A stretch of DNA of 64,000 nucleotides from Agrocybe praecox. Lineage: Eukaryota > Basidiomycota > Agaricomycetes > Agaricales > Agrocybaceae. The notes beneath the pieces were generated by a model. That model did not search any database. It saw only the letters and a program-made list of their open reading frames with translations, and had not been told where the DNA came from. Positions 36,789-47,725 of this stretch are shown piece after piece. The translations under genes were made by a program, and so were the position numbers. Where the stretch lies: the NCBI GenBank assembly GCA_964017145.1, contig OZ024842.1:3658001-3722000 (forward strand). Direction: 5' to 3'. How positions within the stretch are numbered: position 1 is the first letter of the stretch; every line of letters starts with the position of its first letter.

Positions 36789-37289
36789 AATTTCTACATC
36801 AGACTTATCCCTATACGATAATAATAAGCGCTCCCCAAAAAGTCCCCATTTCGTAGAATGGAAATTTACCTACGCAGTACAAATATTCTGCAGCCAGTTG
36901 CTCCCAGTATATCTTCTCTAGCTCGAGGTCACGGAAAACCAATTTCAAACAACGGAGCGAGAAGCAAAAATTGGAGGTGCCCACGACGTAGGGAACCTTT
37001 GTCATCAATAATCTTTATCTAGTTACGTCGTGAGGACTGTCTATCCGTGTATTACTTACCATTTGATTACCACCTACATTGCGATCAGTTAATAACATTC
37101 TCCTGAAATCGCATGAACCAAGATAGCGTTCTGCATCAGAGGTCAGAGCCTGATGGGTGAACGTTGAACGTTTGAACCCCATCGCATTCAATTCATTTTT
37201 GCATTTAGACACCACTCAAGATAAATCGCTTCTTGACACCCAAATAAATATTCACAGATGTAGATGTAGAATACCATGGTTTCTATCTA

Positions 37290-40073
37290 CTAGTTTCTGT
37301 TCCTCCGGACGAAATTGAAAATGACGTTGAAAATTTTCGAAATCCATTTTTTTGCCGTTCCAGGTCGACTCTTGTATTGAGTCTTGGCTAGTGATCTTTG
37401 GTCATCGCTCCCCTCAATTGCAATGTCTTGCAGGGCCTCTTCTCGCAGGGCCTCTTCTTGCAGTCCCTCTTCTTGCAGTCCCTCTTCTTGAAGTCCCTCT
37501 TCTTGCAGTCCCTTTTCTTGCAGTTCCTCTTCTTGATGTGTTGATTTGTAGTCCTAGCCGACATATGAGATTTTAGTATTAACCATTGACGTGTACTTTT
37601 ACTAGAATGGTACACTTACCTCCATAAATTGTCTGATGCTCATGAATGCCTTTGTAGACGCGTGATCATTGTGTTTGGAAGGTTCGGGCAGGGGATGGTT
37701 TGATAGAAGTTTATAGATGTCTCTATCCATTGGAAAATGGACTATGATCCTTTGAAGCATTATCAATTTTGTTGCGCTATGGACACCAATTGGGCAATCA
37801 GATATTTTATGTTGAAGCGTCAATAACGAAGACGTACGGATTATTGTGATTCGCCAAACTTAGACTTAGGCACGACGTTGCAAGATCTACAAACCAGCAA
37901 TTCTTTGGATAAAACTCCTTAGCCCGTGTACGATCCCAAAAAAACTGGTGTACGGGTAAGTCGGGCGCATTAGGTTCACTGTATCCATACGCATCCGCTG
38001 GATTAGCCTCTCCACCATGAAGGGAGGCAACTGCACGTAAAGCGTTGTAGTCGGAAGGATTAGTTGTCGAACGGAGTTCTATGACTTTTTCAAGCCTTCT
38101 CCAATCATAGATATTATTATTCAAGGCAAGGCTTGCAAAGAGGAAACGAGAGGCATGGATCTTAGAGATGCCGATAAGTTTCGATCTCAGCCATTCGTCG
38201 AAGTTATTGATGTATTGCGAATATAGTCGACCATCCGGAAACTGAAATAAATAAAATTGATGTTGACTTTTGACTGGCCTTGAACTGTGGAATAACGAAC
38301 TTGGCTGTTCAACCATTTTAACAGGCATAGAACGTCTGCATCAAACGCATCCCAGTGCCTTAAGGATCCTCTTTGATAAACCACCCTGCGGCTGAGGCGC
38401 AAATCTAACCAAGTAATGAATGGGAATGTCTGTAAAAAATGAAGGAGTTCCTGGGTTGGCGAAGCTTGGGAGCAATGCATAACAAAACCGTGAATCAGAT
38501 ATTCATCTTCTACGAAAGAAGAGAAGTTGCCTGCATAAATGAACGAGTGAGGGCTAATACACAATTAGAGAATAAAATACCTGAGATCAATACACTGCCA
38601 CAGTGCTGGGCCAAGAAAGCGTGAGCTTTCCCTTTCTCGACGGAGAATCTGCTCGACCTCTCTTCATCGCATAGAAAGTCTGGCAATGATGCATGAAGAA
38701 GGCGAATTGCATCAGAGGCTGCCAGGTAATCCTCTGGGATGTGAAGGACTGAATGCAGGTCAACTAGGGCGACTTGAAGTTGGCCGGGTTGGAAGCCAAG
38801 AAACCTTTCGATACTGGGAGAAGTAAGTTTAAATTGGCAGCCTTCCATGTCCAGTGTTCCGCTCGAAACAATTTTGGAGCAGAGCAGACAAGCAAATACC
38901 TGCCACACTTTCTCGAAATCATGGACCGATTCAAAGATATGAGTATATAGAGCATCGAGTTCCGCATACGGTGAATTTCCGTCGACGCGAGGCTTCACTT
39001 TGAGAACGATATCCAGCATATCGCGAGGTAGGCAAAGTCGTGATTCGATGAACTTCATCACTGTAGAGGCGTATATAAATTGCCCAGAGGATTTCTGAAC
39101 CAGGAAAGTTACACTGTCATCGGAGGGCCATGAAGGAGGGAGGTCATTTCTTGCTGGATGTGTCGCCTTGATGTCTGAAAACCTTGCATTCAGAAATAGT
39201 CTGATGTCTGCGTCAGGATTAAATTTATTATCCAGAACGAGCTGCCGTGTTAATGAGTTCGTGGATTCGCGTTTGAATGCCTCTCTGATACCCGGTTCAG
39301 GCCGACTAGCAATCATGAACCGGAATGGGAGTGATAGGTTCGTGAGTGCAGATGTTAATGTCGATATGATCTCTTGTTGTGCTCTCCAGTCGCCACATTC
39401 ATCCAGTCCGTCGAGGATGACGAGTCGTGCAGTTGGAGTGATACCAATGGGGAATGCAGTAACGATGGGTTGGACGAGTAATGTATGCAGCTGAGACTCC
39501 AGCGATCTAGAGAATATAAGAGGATCGCGAAGGATGGCTTCGCCTATAACGTCACGCAAGCCGGTTATAGCCAACATGATTTGATATGCTAAAGTGGCTA
39601 TGAGACGTTCGGAACTGTTGAGACCGATGTCTGCGTCTGCTCCAGAAAAGAAGAAATCTGCAGCAAGCAGTGTATCCCCTTTACACATATCAGCTATAGA
39701 ACGGGCGATGCTGGATTTGCCTGAGCCAGCGGGACCGTGCTCCCACAATATAGGGTGAGAGCAAATGGGATCTCTAACCCAGTTCATAATTTCTTTGAGT
39801 ATTGCCTCTCGAGTACCTGGGTGGCATTTGGGTTTTTCGTAAACTTTTCCTGAATCGTGGTGCGCGCCAGGTGCAACATTGGCGCGAAGGATGTCAATTC
39901 CTGAAGACGGTGTTTCTATGAGTAAACCATATTGAGTTATTTGGTGTAAATCGCGCACCCTTCTCGGTTGGGTTGTCTCCATGCACTTTAATATTCCCGT
40001 CTCTTGTGCTGTAGAAAACACCCCCAGTGATAAGCTGATTATTGGCTTGTCGTGGGGTTTTCTTCTTCTTCAT
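37290..40073 (-). CDS. C: NACHT NLR-type protein
   Basis: Same six-exon plan as gene A. First exon reads LITGGVFYSTRDGNIKV. Main exon has Walker A GPAGSGKSSIA and Walker B LVILDGLDECGD. The segment after Walker A carries a small insertion (FFFSGADADIGLNSS) not seen in A, B, D or E. The C-terminal domain shows FVMHCSQASPTQELLHFL, LYSQYINNFDEWLRSKL and FFWDRTRAKEFYPKNCWF. The last exon has the longest tail: about seven LQEEG or LREEA pentapeptides from a 15-bp tandem repeat, then a basic end finishing in RRNRN at 37290. No lesion was found. Upstream block shared with gene B. Confidence 0.8.
37434..37536. repeat. 15-bp tandem repeats in last exon of gene C
   Basis: About seven units of the type TCCCTCTTCTTGCAG, nearly identical to each other, read on the minus strand as LQEEG. 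This tract is more regular and longer than in gene A, which points to recent slippage or unit exchange. Confidence 0.85.
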
Positions 40074-41260
40074 CCTAACTCTGGCTTAGCATTCCCTTCG
40101 GAACAATGTCATCAACATTCAAATAAAGCACTCACAGTTCAGTTTTCCAGTGGCCCGAAGCAAGGATGCTGAGTAGGACAACACCATGCGGCAGCAGTCG
40201 AGTGGAACTGTTTACCCTTGTTGTTATCGTACCAGTGCCTGCGAATATCAGTCAAATACAGAAGAAGGACATGAAGAAGATTTCATATACCGAGGAGGTC
40301 GCAACATCGGAACGACCGGCCCATAGGTCAAGCAACTGCGTCTACACTAGTATACACCTAATTGGTACACTAGAGAAACTCTAACCTATGGACACCAGGA
40401 ACCTAGACTGTTGTGATAATCTAAACACTGACTGTTTTTACTGGCAAGAAAAGCGACTAGTAAAACCCAGTGGAATATAGCTTTAATACATCATGCGGCG
40501 TACCTTCATCGCCTAAGTACTTTGCGTGAATCCCTTAATAACGGGAAGATTTGCTGGAAGTTATTGAAGTACAAATCTCCCTGTCATTTAGATAGAGGAC
40601 ACTCCTGAGGGTCAAGTTTCACGATGTAAAGTTGTAACGCGAGCCAAAGAACTCGCGTCGGGTAACATGTTGACAAAAAGCATAAGAAAGTACTGAGTTT
40701 TCCTAGGAATGAGTCTGGTTTTTGCGTGTGTTTAGTTGGTTTTTTAGTAAGTTTTTGCCCAATTTTTGCCAGGAAGATGTAGTTGTGGCTCAAGCGCTCA
40801 GCCGTTTGAACGCGTAACGCGTAACCACATGACACTTGAGTCACTCTCATGTGGTACTTAATGACTTGACGCGACCCGTCACCGGTCACCGGTCACCGGC
40901 ACCCAACACGGTGACATCGCTAGACACACTGACCTAGGGACTTCGACGCAAGTCTGCAACCGTTCTGCAGCCGTTTGTTGGAGGAAAAAACCAGTGACAT
41001 ATTCTAATTGTTGACCAATGATCATGGATGGGATCCCTCTTTTTGATTGGCAAAAGCGAAAGGGAGAAATTCTACAAGTCTTTGCCATGGGGTTTTACGT
41101 TACAGAAACCTTACTACTTAGTTACACTACTGACACTCTTCGCTGTCCCTATTGATGACACCCAAGACCCAGCTGTTATTGGTTAGCTTCATAAATCAAT
41201 AGATGACCTTTGCATTCTAATCGTATGATAATTATCACAGGCCGTCCACAATAAATTTGA
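40074..41260. repeat. Upstream duplication block of gene C
   Basis: Leader region common to the array genes followed by the block paired with 31860-32330. A short direct repeat GGTCACC occurs three times near 40882-40900. No gene is called. Confidence 0.6.
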
Positions 41261-42407
41261 AATAGGCTATCGAGTCTCTGACTCGGGGTATACCAACCCC
41301 ACAAAGCGGGGATTTTTCCAATTGATATTTTGTTCGAGGCCATCGAAGTGTGTAATCGTATTTGCGGCCCTTGGTAGTCATTACTTCAATTATTTCAAGT
41401 AACGCCTCGAGTTGATTCGAGGGTCCTTTTATTTCCCGTGTCTTTTGGCATAACTCTGCTTTGTAGGTCGCGCATCTGGTGCGTCTTGCCTGAGATAACG
41501 AATAACATCTGCGCTCATGCCGAAACTTGTAAGTGTATATAATAGCAACGTATTTAAGAACACGTACTGGCGCGTTCTGGAGATTGCGCTTGAGCATATT
41601 CTCCCCCCTTGGTCATCATAGGCATTTGGTTTGGGACGTCCCCGCTTGTGTTATTGTACAGCTGAGCCTCTTCTACCTGAGCAGCGTACTCTTCTTCCTC
41701 AGCCGCTAATATTCTGTCACGACAGCATACCTGTTGCAACCCTGTTGTATATCGGTTAGCACGAGTTCATTCCAAAAGGTTAACGCTGCAGCATCTCAAA
41801 ACCAAACGTACAGTACAGGCATCCTCTGCCACTTAACGCTGCAGTGCATGAAAGATTAATTCGATAACCTGTGAAGGAATAGAGGACGTGGCTTACCAGC
41901 AATTGCACAACAGCAGAAACACAACCCACAACAATCAGCGGCGTCTGACATTTTTCAAGGTGTTTTGAGTCGCGTAAATCATGATCATGGTCATTCAAAC
42001 CAACCTGATCTTTTCATTCATAGGCTGGACGATCGCACGCTGTGATAGATAACGAGAAAATGTATGAGCAACCATGCCATTCCAAACTTGCAGACCTTGC
42101 AGGGAACCTGCCAGCAAAGCACCCCACAGCCAACCAGGGCTTTCGCCGATTACAGTACCCATCGAGGATGTTCGGGATAATAATCCGAGCCTGCGAAGGT
42201 CTGCTCGCCGAACGAGTCATCAAAGGTAATTGCTTGATTTTCTCGTTCAGCGCCTCGAATCGAGGGCCGCGCGATAGAGCCATAGTCGGCGTAAACGACT
42301 TGACTTACCTCTTCACCCTGGAGCTTGACACGCCATTGCTCGGCACGACGCTTCTTGTAAAGAGTCATGGAGCCGTAGAGCATACCGACCAGGGTAGCAA
42401 AAGCCAT
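41235..42407 (-). CDS. Possible small membrane protein gene(s), model uncertain
   Basis: Several minus-strand frames look coding but do not join cleanly. 42407-42307 gives a short N-terminus with a hydrophobic start and a basic end (LYKKRRAEQWRVKLQGEE), followed by a GTAAGT donor. A start at 42162 gives MGTVIGESPGWLWGALLAG, one hydrophobic helix. 41937-41890 codes for a second helix (PLIVVGCVSAVVQLL). 41710-41580 reads an acidic AAEEEEYAAQVEEAQLY, and 41480-41240 a basic end. One gene with several introns or two small genes are both possible. Family not recognised. Confidence 0.3.
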
Positions 42408-42576
42408 GATGTAGATAGAGGTATACGAGCAAGTTTTGGTGTTGATGGATCGAGAAGTAGACCTAGAGCTTAGATTAAAACCACTATATGCATGCGCAGA
42501 GACCTAATTCAAAGTAAGCGTAGGGAGCGACTTGCGCGGGAGGTGATAATGGAGTCTGGGTCTGTGAAGTGATCTA

Positions 42577-43548
42577 CTCCTACCAGCTTGGGTTATGTTT
42601 ATCGAGATGCAATAGTAGTCATGACGATCCCTGCACAATGGTAAATTTTGGGGAAATCCAGCCAAACCTGATCATGGCACTTACATGTGTACCCACGTCT
42701 AGATTTTCCAAACGATGTCATCGCCGGCCTATATCGCTGCACACATCGACGATAGGACCTTTGTTCGAAGTCGGTTTACGTTCTGAGATGGGTCTGAACA
42801 CGAGGGTAAGCGGTTTGAAGTGACGAGAGGTTGAAGGCAAGACTTACAGACCCTTATGCAAGCGGCTCTCTTTCCTCTGAGACTACGAGCTTGATTGACA
42901 TGTCCAGACGAGTGCTGTGGCTCAGGGGTGAGTGTCCACATTTCTGCACGACTCGAAAATGATGCTTACAGGATTTGTAGGCTTTTCCGTTTGACCGCCG
43001 TCATTTCGACGAACGAACATGGATCACAAGAGGTGATTCCTTTCAGTGGACACGTTGTAGGCAACAACACGGTGGGAAAGAGGTGCACGAAGATGGGGGA
43101 AGGTTGGAGTGGAGGGACTGCTTTTGGAGTTGGCTCTGAGATGATGTGGGAAGGGTGGAATTGAGGAGCGATGGTTAGGGGAAAAGGAACACCAAAGCCA
43201 GAGATGGGACAACGACGCGGGTAAGTTTAGGCTAGAAACAATGTCATCATATTCATCCCACTGAAATTTCTCCGTCCACGCTGCATCCAACGTCCTCTAC
43301 CGCATACAATGTCGTAGCGTTTATTGCGTACAATTTTGAGACCCGTATACGCGTCACAGTGGCAGGTGATGTGAGTTTTCGTGTCGTATCGGCTTCTGTT
43401 CTTAGTGTGCTCAAAATACGCAGCACACCATACTTTCAGGAGCTATTCAGAATCTCACCAAGAAAATCAAGCTCTCACGACCGGGTTGTATCCACGTATC
43501 TATTTTCTGGTGTCTTGAGGTGTACAATCAAATGCACAGCCATCTCAA
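42577..43548. repeat. Segmental duplication, copy 2 (pair at 26656-27560)
   Basis: Counterpart of the block at 26.7 kb, including the dispersed promoter-like repeat (about 43310-43548). The repeat is more complete here than in copy 1, retaining TACGCGTCACAGTGGCAGG. Confidence 0.7.
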
Positions 43549-43880
43549 TCACGTCCGAGGCCGACTCTCAAGGTACCTACATCCACCAACCCGTCCTTTT
43601 TCACTCTTTCAACAGATCTTCTAATACTTGGCTCAGGGAAGACCCTGCCTGATATTCGAACCTTCCAGAACTTCAACACCTCTATGTGAGTATCGCAGGA
43701 TTTGAAGCGCTTCGCGAGAGAAGCGGCGCTCCGATATCCAAAGACATATCCCACAATATCCAGCAGTATGTAGAGACATGTCTCAGTATTTACTAGAATT
43801 CCTACGTCGGACTCGTCCCTATACGATAATAACAAGTGCTTCAAAAAGTCCCCATTTTGTGGAATGGAAATGTATTCGCA
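43549..43880 (+). pseudogene. G3: truncated G-family relic
   Basis: Shares with G1 the loss of the second and third exons and the CGA to TGA stop. In addition the start ATG has become ATC (43549-43551), and an internal deletion joins the YVSIA segment directly to GFEALRERSGAP. It therefore descends from the same damaged copy as G1. Confidence 0.65.
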
Positions 43881-43898
43881 TGGAGCCTGCATTGCACA

Positions 43899-46641
43899 TC
43901 ATGCATGAAAGTTGAAAATGGCATTGAAAATTGTCGAAAACCATTTCTTTGCCGTTCCAGGTCGACTCTCGTATTGGGCCTCGGCTAGTGATCTTTGGTC
44001 ATCGCTTCCCTCATTCGCAATCTCTTGCAGTACTTGTAGCGCCTCTTTTTGATGTGTTGATTTGTAGTCCTAGCCGACATATGCAATTTAAGTTTTAACC
44101 ATTGGCGTGTACTTTTACTAGAATGGTGCACTTACCTTCATAAATTGTTTGATGATCATGAACGTCCTTTCATACTCGGCTTCCTCACCCTCTATTCCAT
44201 CTTCGTCGAGAGAAGTCCGGGATCCAAACTGGGATCTGGGCTGGGGATAATTCGCCTTTGCCAACAGAAGTTTATAGATATCTCTATCCATTGGAAAATG
44301 AACTATGATCCTTTGAAGCGTTATCCATGTTATTGGTCTATGTAAATCAATTCAATAATTAGATAATATTTTATGTTGAAGCGTCAATAACGAAGACGTA
44401 CCCATTGTCGTAATCCGCCAAAGCCAATGTTGCAAGGTCTATGAACCAAGATTTTTTCGGATAAAACTCGTTAGCCCGTGTACGATCCCAAAAAAACTGG
44501 TATACGGGTAAATCAGGCATATTGGGTCCAGGTGATGTCCCCACATAACGGGTTCTACCCACTCCACCATGAAGATTAGCAGCCCTACGTAAAGCCATAA
44601 AGCCATGGGTATTGGTTGTTGATCTGAGGTCTATGGGACCTTCAAGCTCGTGCCAGTCCTCGATATCATTATTCAAGGCAAGGCTTGCAAAGAGGTAACG
44701 AGAGGCATAGATCTCAGAGATGCCAATAAGTTTCAATCTCAGCCATTCATCGAAGTTATTGATGTATTGCGAATACAGGCGGCCATCCTGGGGCTGAAAT
44801 AAATACAATTCATGTTGGCTTTTGACCAGTCTTGAACTGTAGGATAACTAACCTGGCTGCTCAACCATTTCAACAGGCATTGGACATCTGCATCGAACAC
44901 ATCGACAGTAGTAGAGTGGGACCCTGTAATTCCAATAGCGAAACGACCGACCATCCTGTAACTGAGGCGCGAATCCAACCAAGTAATGAATGGGAACCCT
45001 TGTAAAAAATGCAGGAGTTCCTGGGTTGGGGCAGATCGAGAGCAATGAATAACAAACCCGTGCATCAGATATTCAGCTTCTACGAAAGAAGAGAAATTGC
45101 CTGCATAAATGAATGAGTGAGGGCTTATACACGATGGGGGAATAGAATACCAGAGATCAATACACTGCCACAGCGCTGGGCCAAGAAAGCGTGGGCTTTC
45201 TGTTTCTCGATGAAGAATTTTCTCGACCTCTCTTCATCACAGAGAAAGTCTGGTAATGATGCATGAAGAAGGCGAATTACATCTGGGTTATCCTCTGAGG
45301 CTGAGTTATCATCTGGGATGTAAAGCACTGAATGCAGGTCAACTAAGGCGACTAGAAGTTCGCCGGGTTGGAAGCCAAGAAACATTTCGATATTGGAAGG
45401 AGTGAGTTCAAATTGGCGGCCTTTCACTCCCGGTCTGCTCGAATCAATTTTGGAGCAGATCAGACAAGCAAATACCTGCCACACTTTCTCGAAATCATGG
45501 ACCGATTCAAAAATACGAGCATATAGAGCATCCAGTTCCGCATACGGTAAATTTCCATCGACGCGAGGCTTCAGTTTGAGAACAATATCCAGCATATCGC
45601 CAGGTAGGCAATGCGGTGATTCGATGAACTTCATCACTGTAGAGGCGTATATAAATTGCTCAGAGGATTTCTGAACCAGGAAAGTTACACTGTCTTCGGA
45701 AGGCCATGAAGAAGGGAGGTATTTTCTTGCTGGATGTGTCGCCTTGATGTCTGAAAACCTTGCGTTCAGAAATAGTCTGATGTCTGCGTCAGGATCATAT
45801 TTATCATCCAGAACGAGCTGCCATGTCAATGACTTCGTGGATTCGCGTTTGAATGCCTCTGATACTCTGTTCAGGCCGACTAGCAATCATGAACCGGAAT
45901 GGGAGCGATAGATTTGTGAGCGCAGAGGTTAATGTTGATATGATCTCTTGTTGTGCTCTCCAGTCACCACATTCATCCAGTCCGTCGAGGATGACAAGTC
46001 GTGCGTTTGGAGTCATACCAATGGGCAATACATCAACAATGGGTTGGACGAGTAATGTATGTAGCTGAGACTCCAGCGATTTAGATAATATAAGAGGATC
46101 GCGAAGGATGGCTGCGCCTATAGCGTTACGCAAGTCGGATATCGCCAGCATGATTTGGTATGCTAAAGTGGCTATGAGACGTTCGGAATTGTTGGGACCG
46201 TTGTCTGTTCGGAAAAAGAAAAAATCCGCGGCAAGCAGTCCATCCTTTTTGCACATACCAGCTATAGAACGGGCGATGCTGGATTTGCCTGAGCCAGCGG
46301 GTCCGTGCTGCCACAGAATAGGGTAAGAGCAAATAGGATCTCTAACCCAGTTCATGATTTGTTTCAGTATTGCCTCTCGAGTACCTGGGTGGCATTTAGG
46401 TTTCTCGTAAACTTTTCCTGAATCGTGATGCGCGCCAGGTGCAACATTCGCGCGAAGGATGTCGATTCCTGCAGATGGTATTTCTCTCCGTAAACCGAAT
46501 TGAGTTATTTGGTGTAAATCACCCACCCTTCTCGGTTGAGTTATCTGCATACACTATAATATCTCCGTCTCTTGTGCTGTAATGAACACCCCCGGTGATA
46601 AGCTGAATATTGGCCTGTAGTGGTGTTTCGTTTTCGTTCAT
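43899..46641 (-). pseudogene. D: NACHT NLR-type gene with frameshift
   Basis: Same plan as genes A to C and E: first exon LITGGVHYSTRDGDIIV, Walker A GPAGSGKSSIA, Walker B LVILDGLDECGD, then FVIHCSRSAPTQELLHFL, LYSQYINNFDEWLRLKL and FFWDRTRANEFYPKKSWF. At about 45860 two bases of a CTCT run are missing relative to the other copies (GCCTCTGATAC against GCCTCTCTGATAC). The frame breaks in the NACHT domain just after the SRPEQSIR sensor. Everything after the break is otherwise open to the tail exon ending at 43899, so the lesion is recent, or a sequencing error. The tail is short (DYKSTHQKEALQVLQEIA). Confidence 0.78.
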
Positions 46642-47185
46642 CCTAACTCTGCCTTAGCATTCCCTTACAACAATGTCATTGACATTCAACTAAAGCACTC
46701 ACAGTTGAGTTTTCTGGCCCGAAGCGAGGAGGCTGAGTAGGACCGTGGGCAAAGTCGAGTGGAACTGCCGTAGTTGTTTTCGCACCAGTGCCTGCGAATA
46801 TTAATCAAATATAGCTTTGAAATGACATGCGGCGTACCTTCATCGCCCGAGTACTTTGCCTGAGTTCCTCGATGATGGCCAGATTTTTCTGGGAGTTATT
46901 GAAGCACAAAATATCTAGGTCATTAAGATCGAGGAGACTGAGCCGAGCTAGTTCAATACTACGCAAAGTTCGAGGTAACCTGTAATGCTAGGCAAAGAAC
47001 TCATACTAACATGTTGAACGAAAGTACAGCATAAGTAAGTACTGCGCACTGAGTTCCTAGGGAGTTACAACTTTGAATCTGGTGGAAGGAGAAGATGTTC
47101 GGAAGTTTGTCGGAAGTCTGAAGATGGTAAATTCGAATTTCGCGACCTTGTCACGACAACATGGCCCTGGTTTGTTAGAAGGAGA
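46642..47185. promoter_or_regulatory. 5' leader region of gene D
   Basis: Contains the leader exon and promoter block shared by the array genes, then unique sequence. No gene is seen. Confidence 0.45.
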
Positions 47186-47518
47186 CGAATGGTTTGTTGG
47201 TGGTTTCTACAAGCATGAATTGCATGGGGTCGCCGTTGAACGCCATGCGCTCAAGAGACTCGAGGACGGTGTGGAGGAGGGTGCGACCAGCAACTACATA
47301 CGAAAAGAAAAGTCAACGTAGAATTTGGCACATACAAAGTGAGAAATGACACGAACCATTTCCAATGCCAGTGATATTTCTTCGTCGGAGAAGACTCCAT
47401 TCTCGTGGTAGTGACGCACTTGTTCGAGGAAGCTAGGAGGAAGACGGTGAGCGTAGGTCTTGTTGTGGGTTAAGTTGAAGGCATCTGATCCTGTGACTGT
47501 GATGAAAAAGACGCTCAT
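47186..47518 (-). pseudogene. Histidine acid phosphatase fragment (copy H2)
   Basis: Damaged counterpart of H1: LTHNKTYAHRLPPSFLEQV and AGRTLLHTVLESLERMAFNGDP are recognisable. A one-base change in length near 47380 shifts the frame before the intron, and the downstream exon is missing. Confidence 0.6.
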
Positions 47519-47725
47519 GTTACGATGGGCTGATTGTTGTGGACTGACCGTTAATCACGTTGGTGACGACTTTGCGTTTGTATCCATATGTCATATTCCT
47601 ATTTTTTTATACCAGGGTTTATTGCGTACAATTTTGAGACGCGTCGTCACAGTGGCAGGTGATGTGATTGTTCGTGTCGTATTGGCTTGGCTTACTTCTG
47701 CTTACTTCTGTTCTTACTGTAATAT
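47495..47725 (+). repeat. Dispersed promoter-like repeat, copy near dynamin relic
   Basis: Close to the copy at 17625-17830 over about 200 bp (shared landmark GACCGTTAATCACGTTGGTG). It ends abruptly at the 5' breakpoint of the dynamin-like pseudogene. Confidence 0.65.

Noticed and set aside
36811..37215. Minus-strand frames that look protein-like (LELEKIYWEQLAAEYLY)
   Set aside because: The same stretch aligns with the plus-strand 3' part and intron of the G family and with the unit junction in other copies; no start or consistent exon chain on the minus strand.
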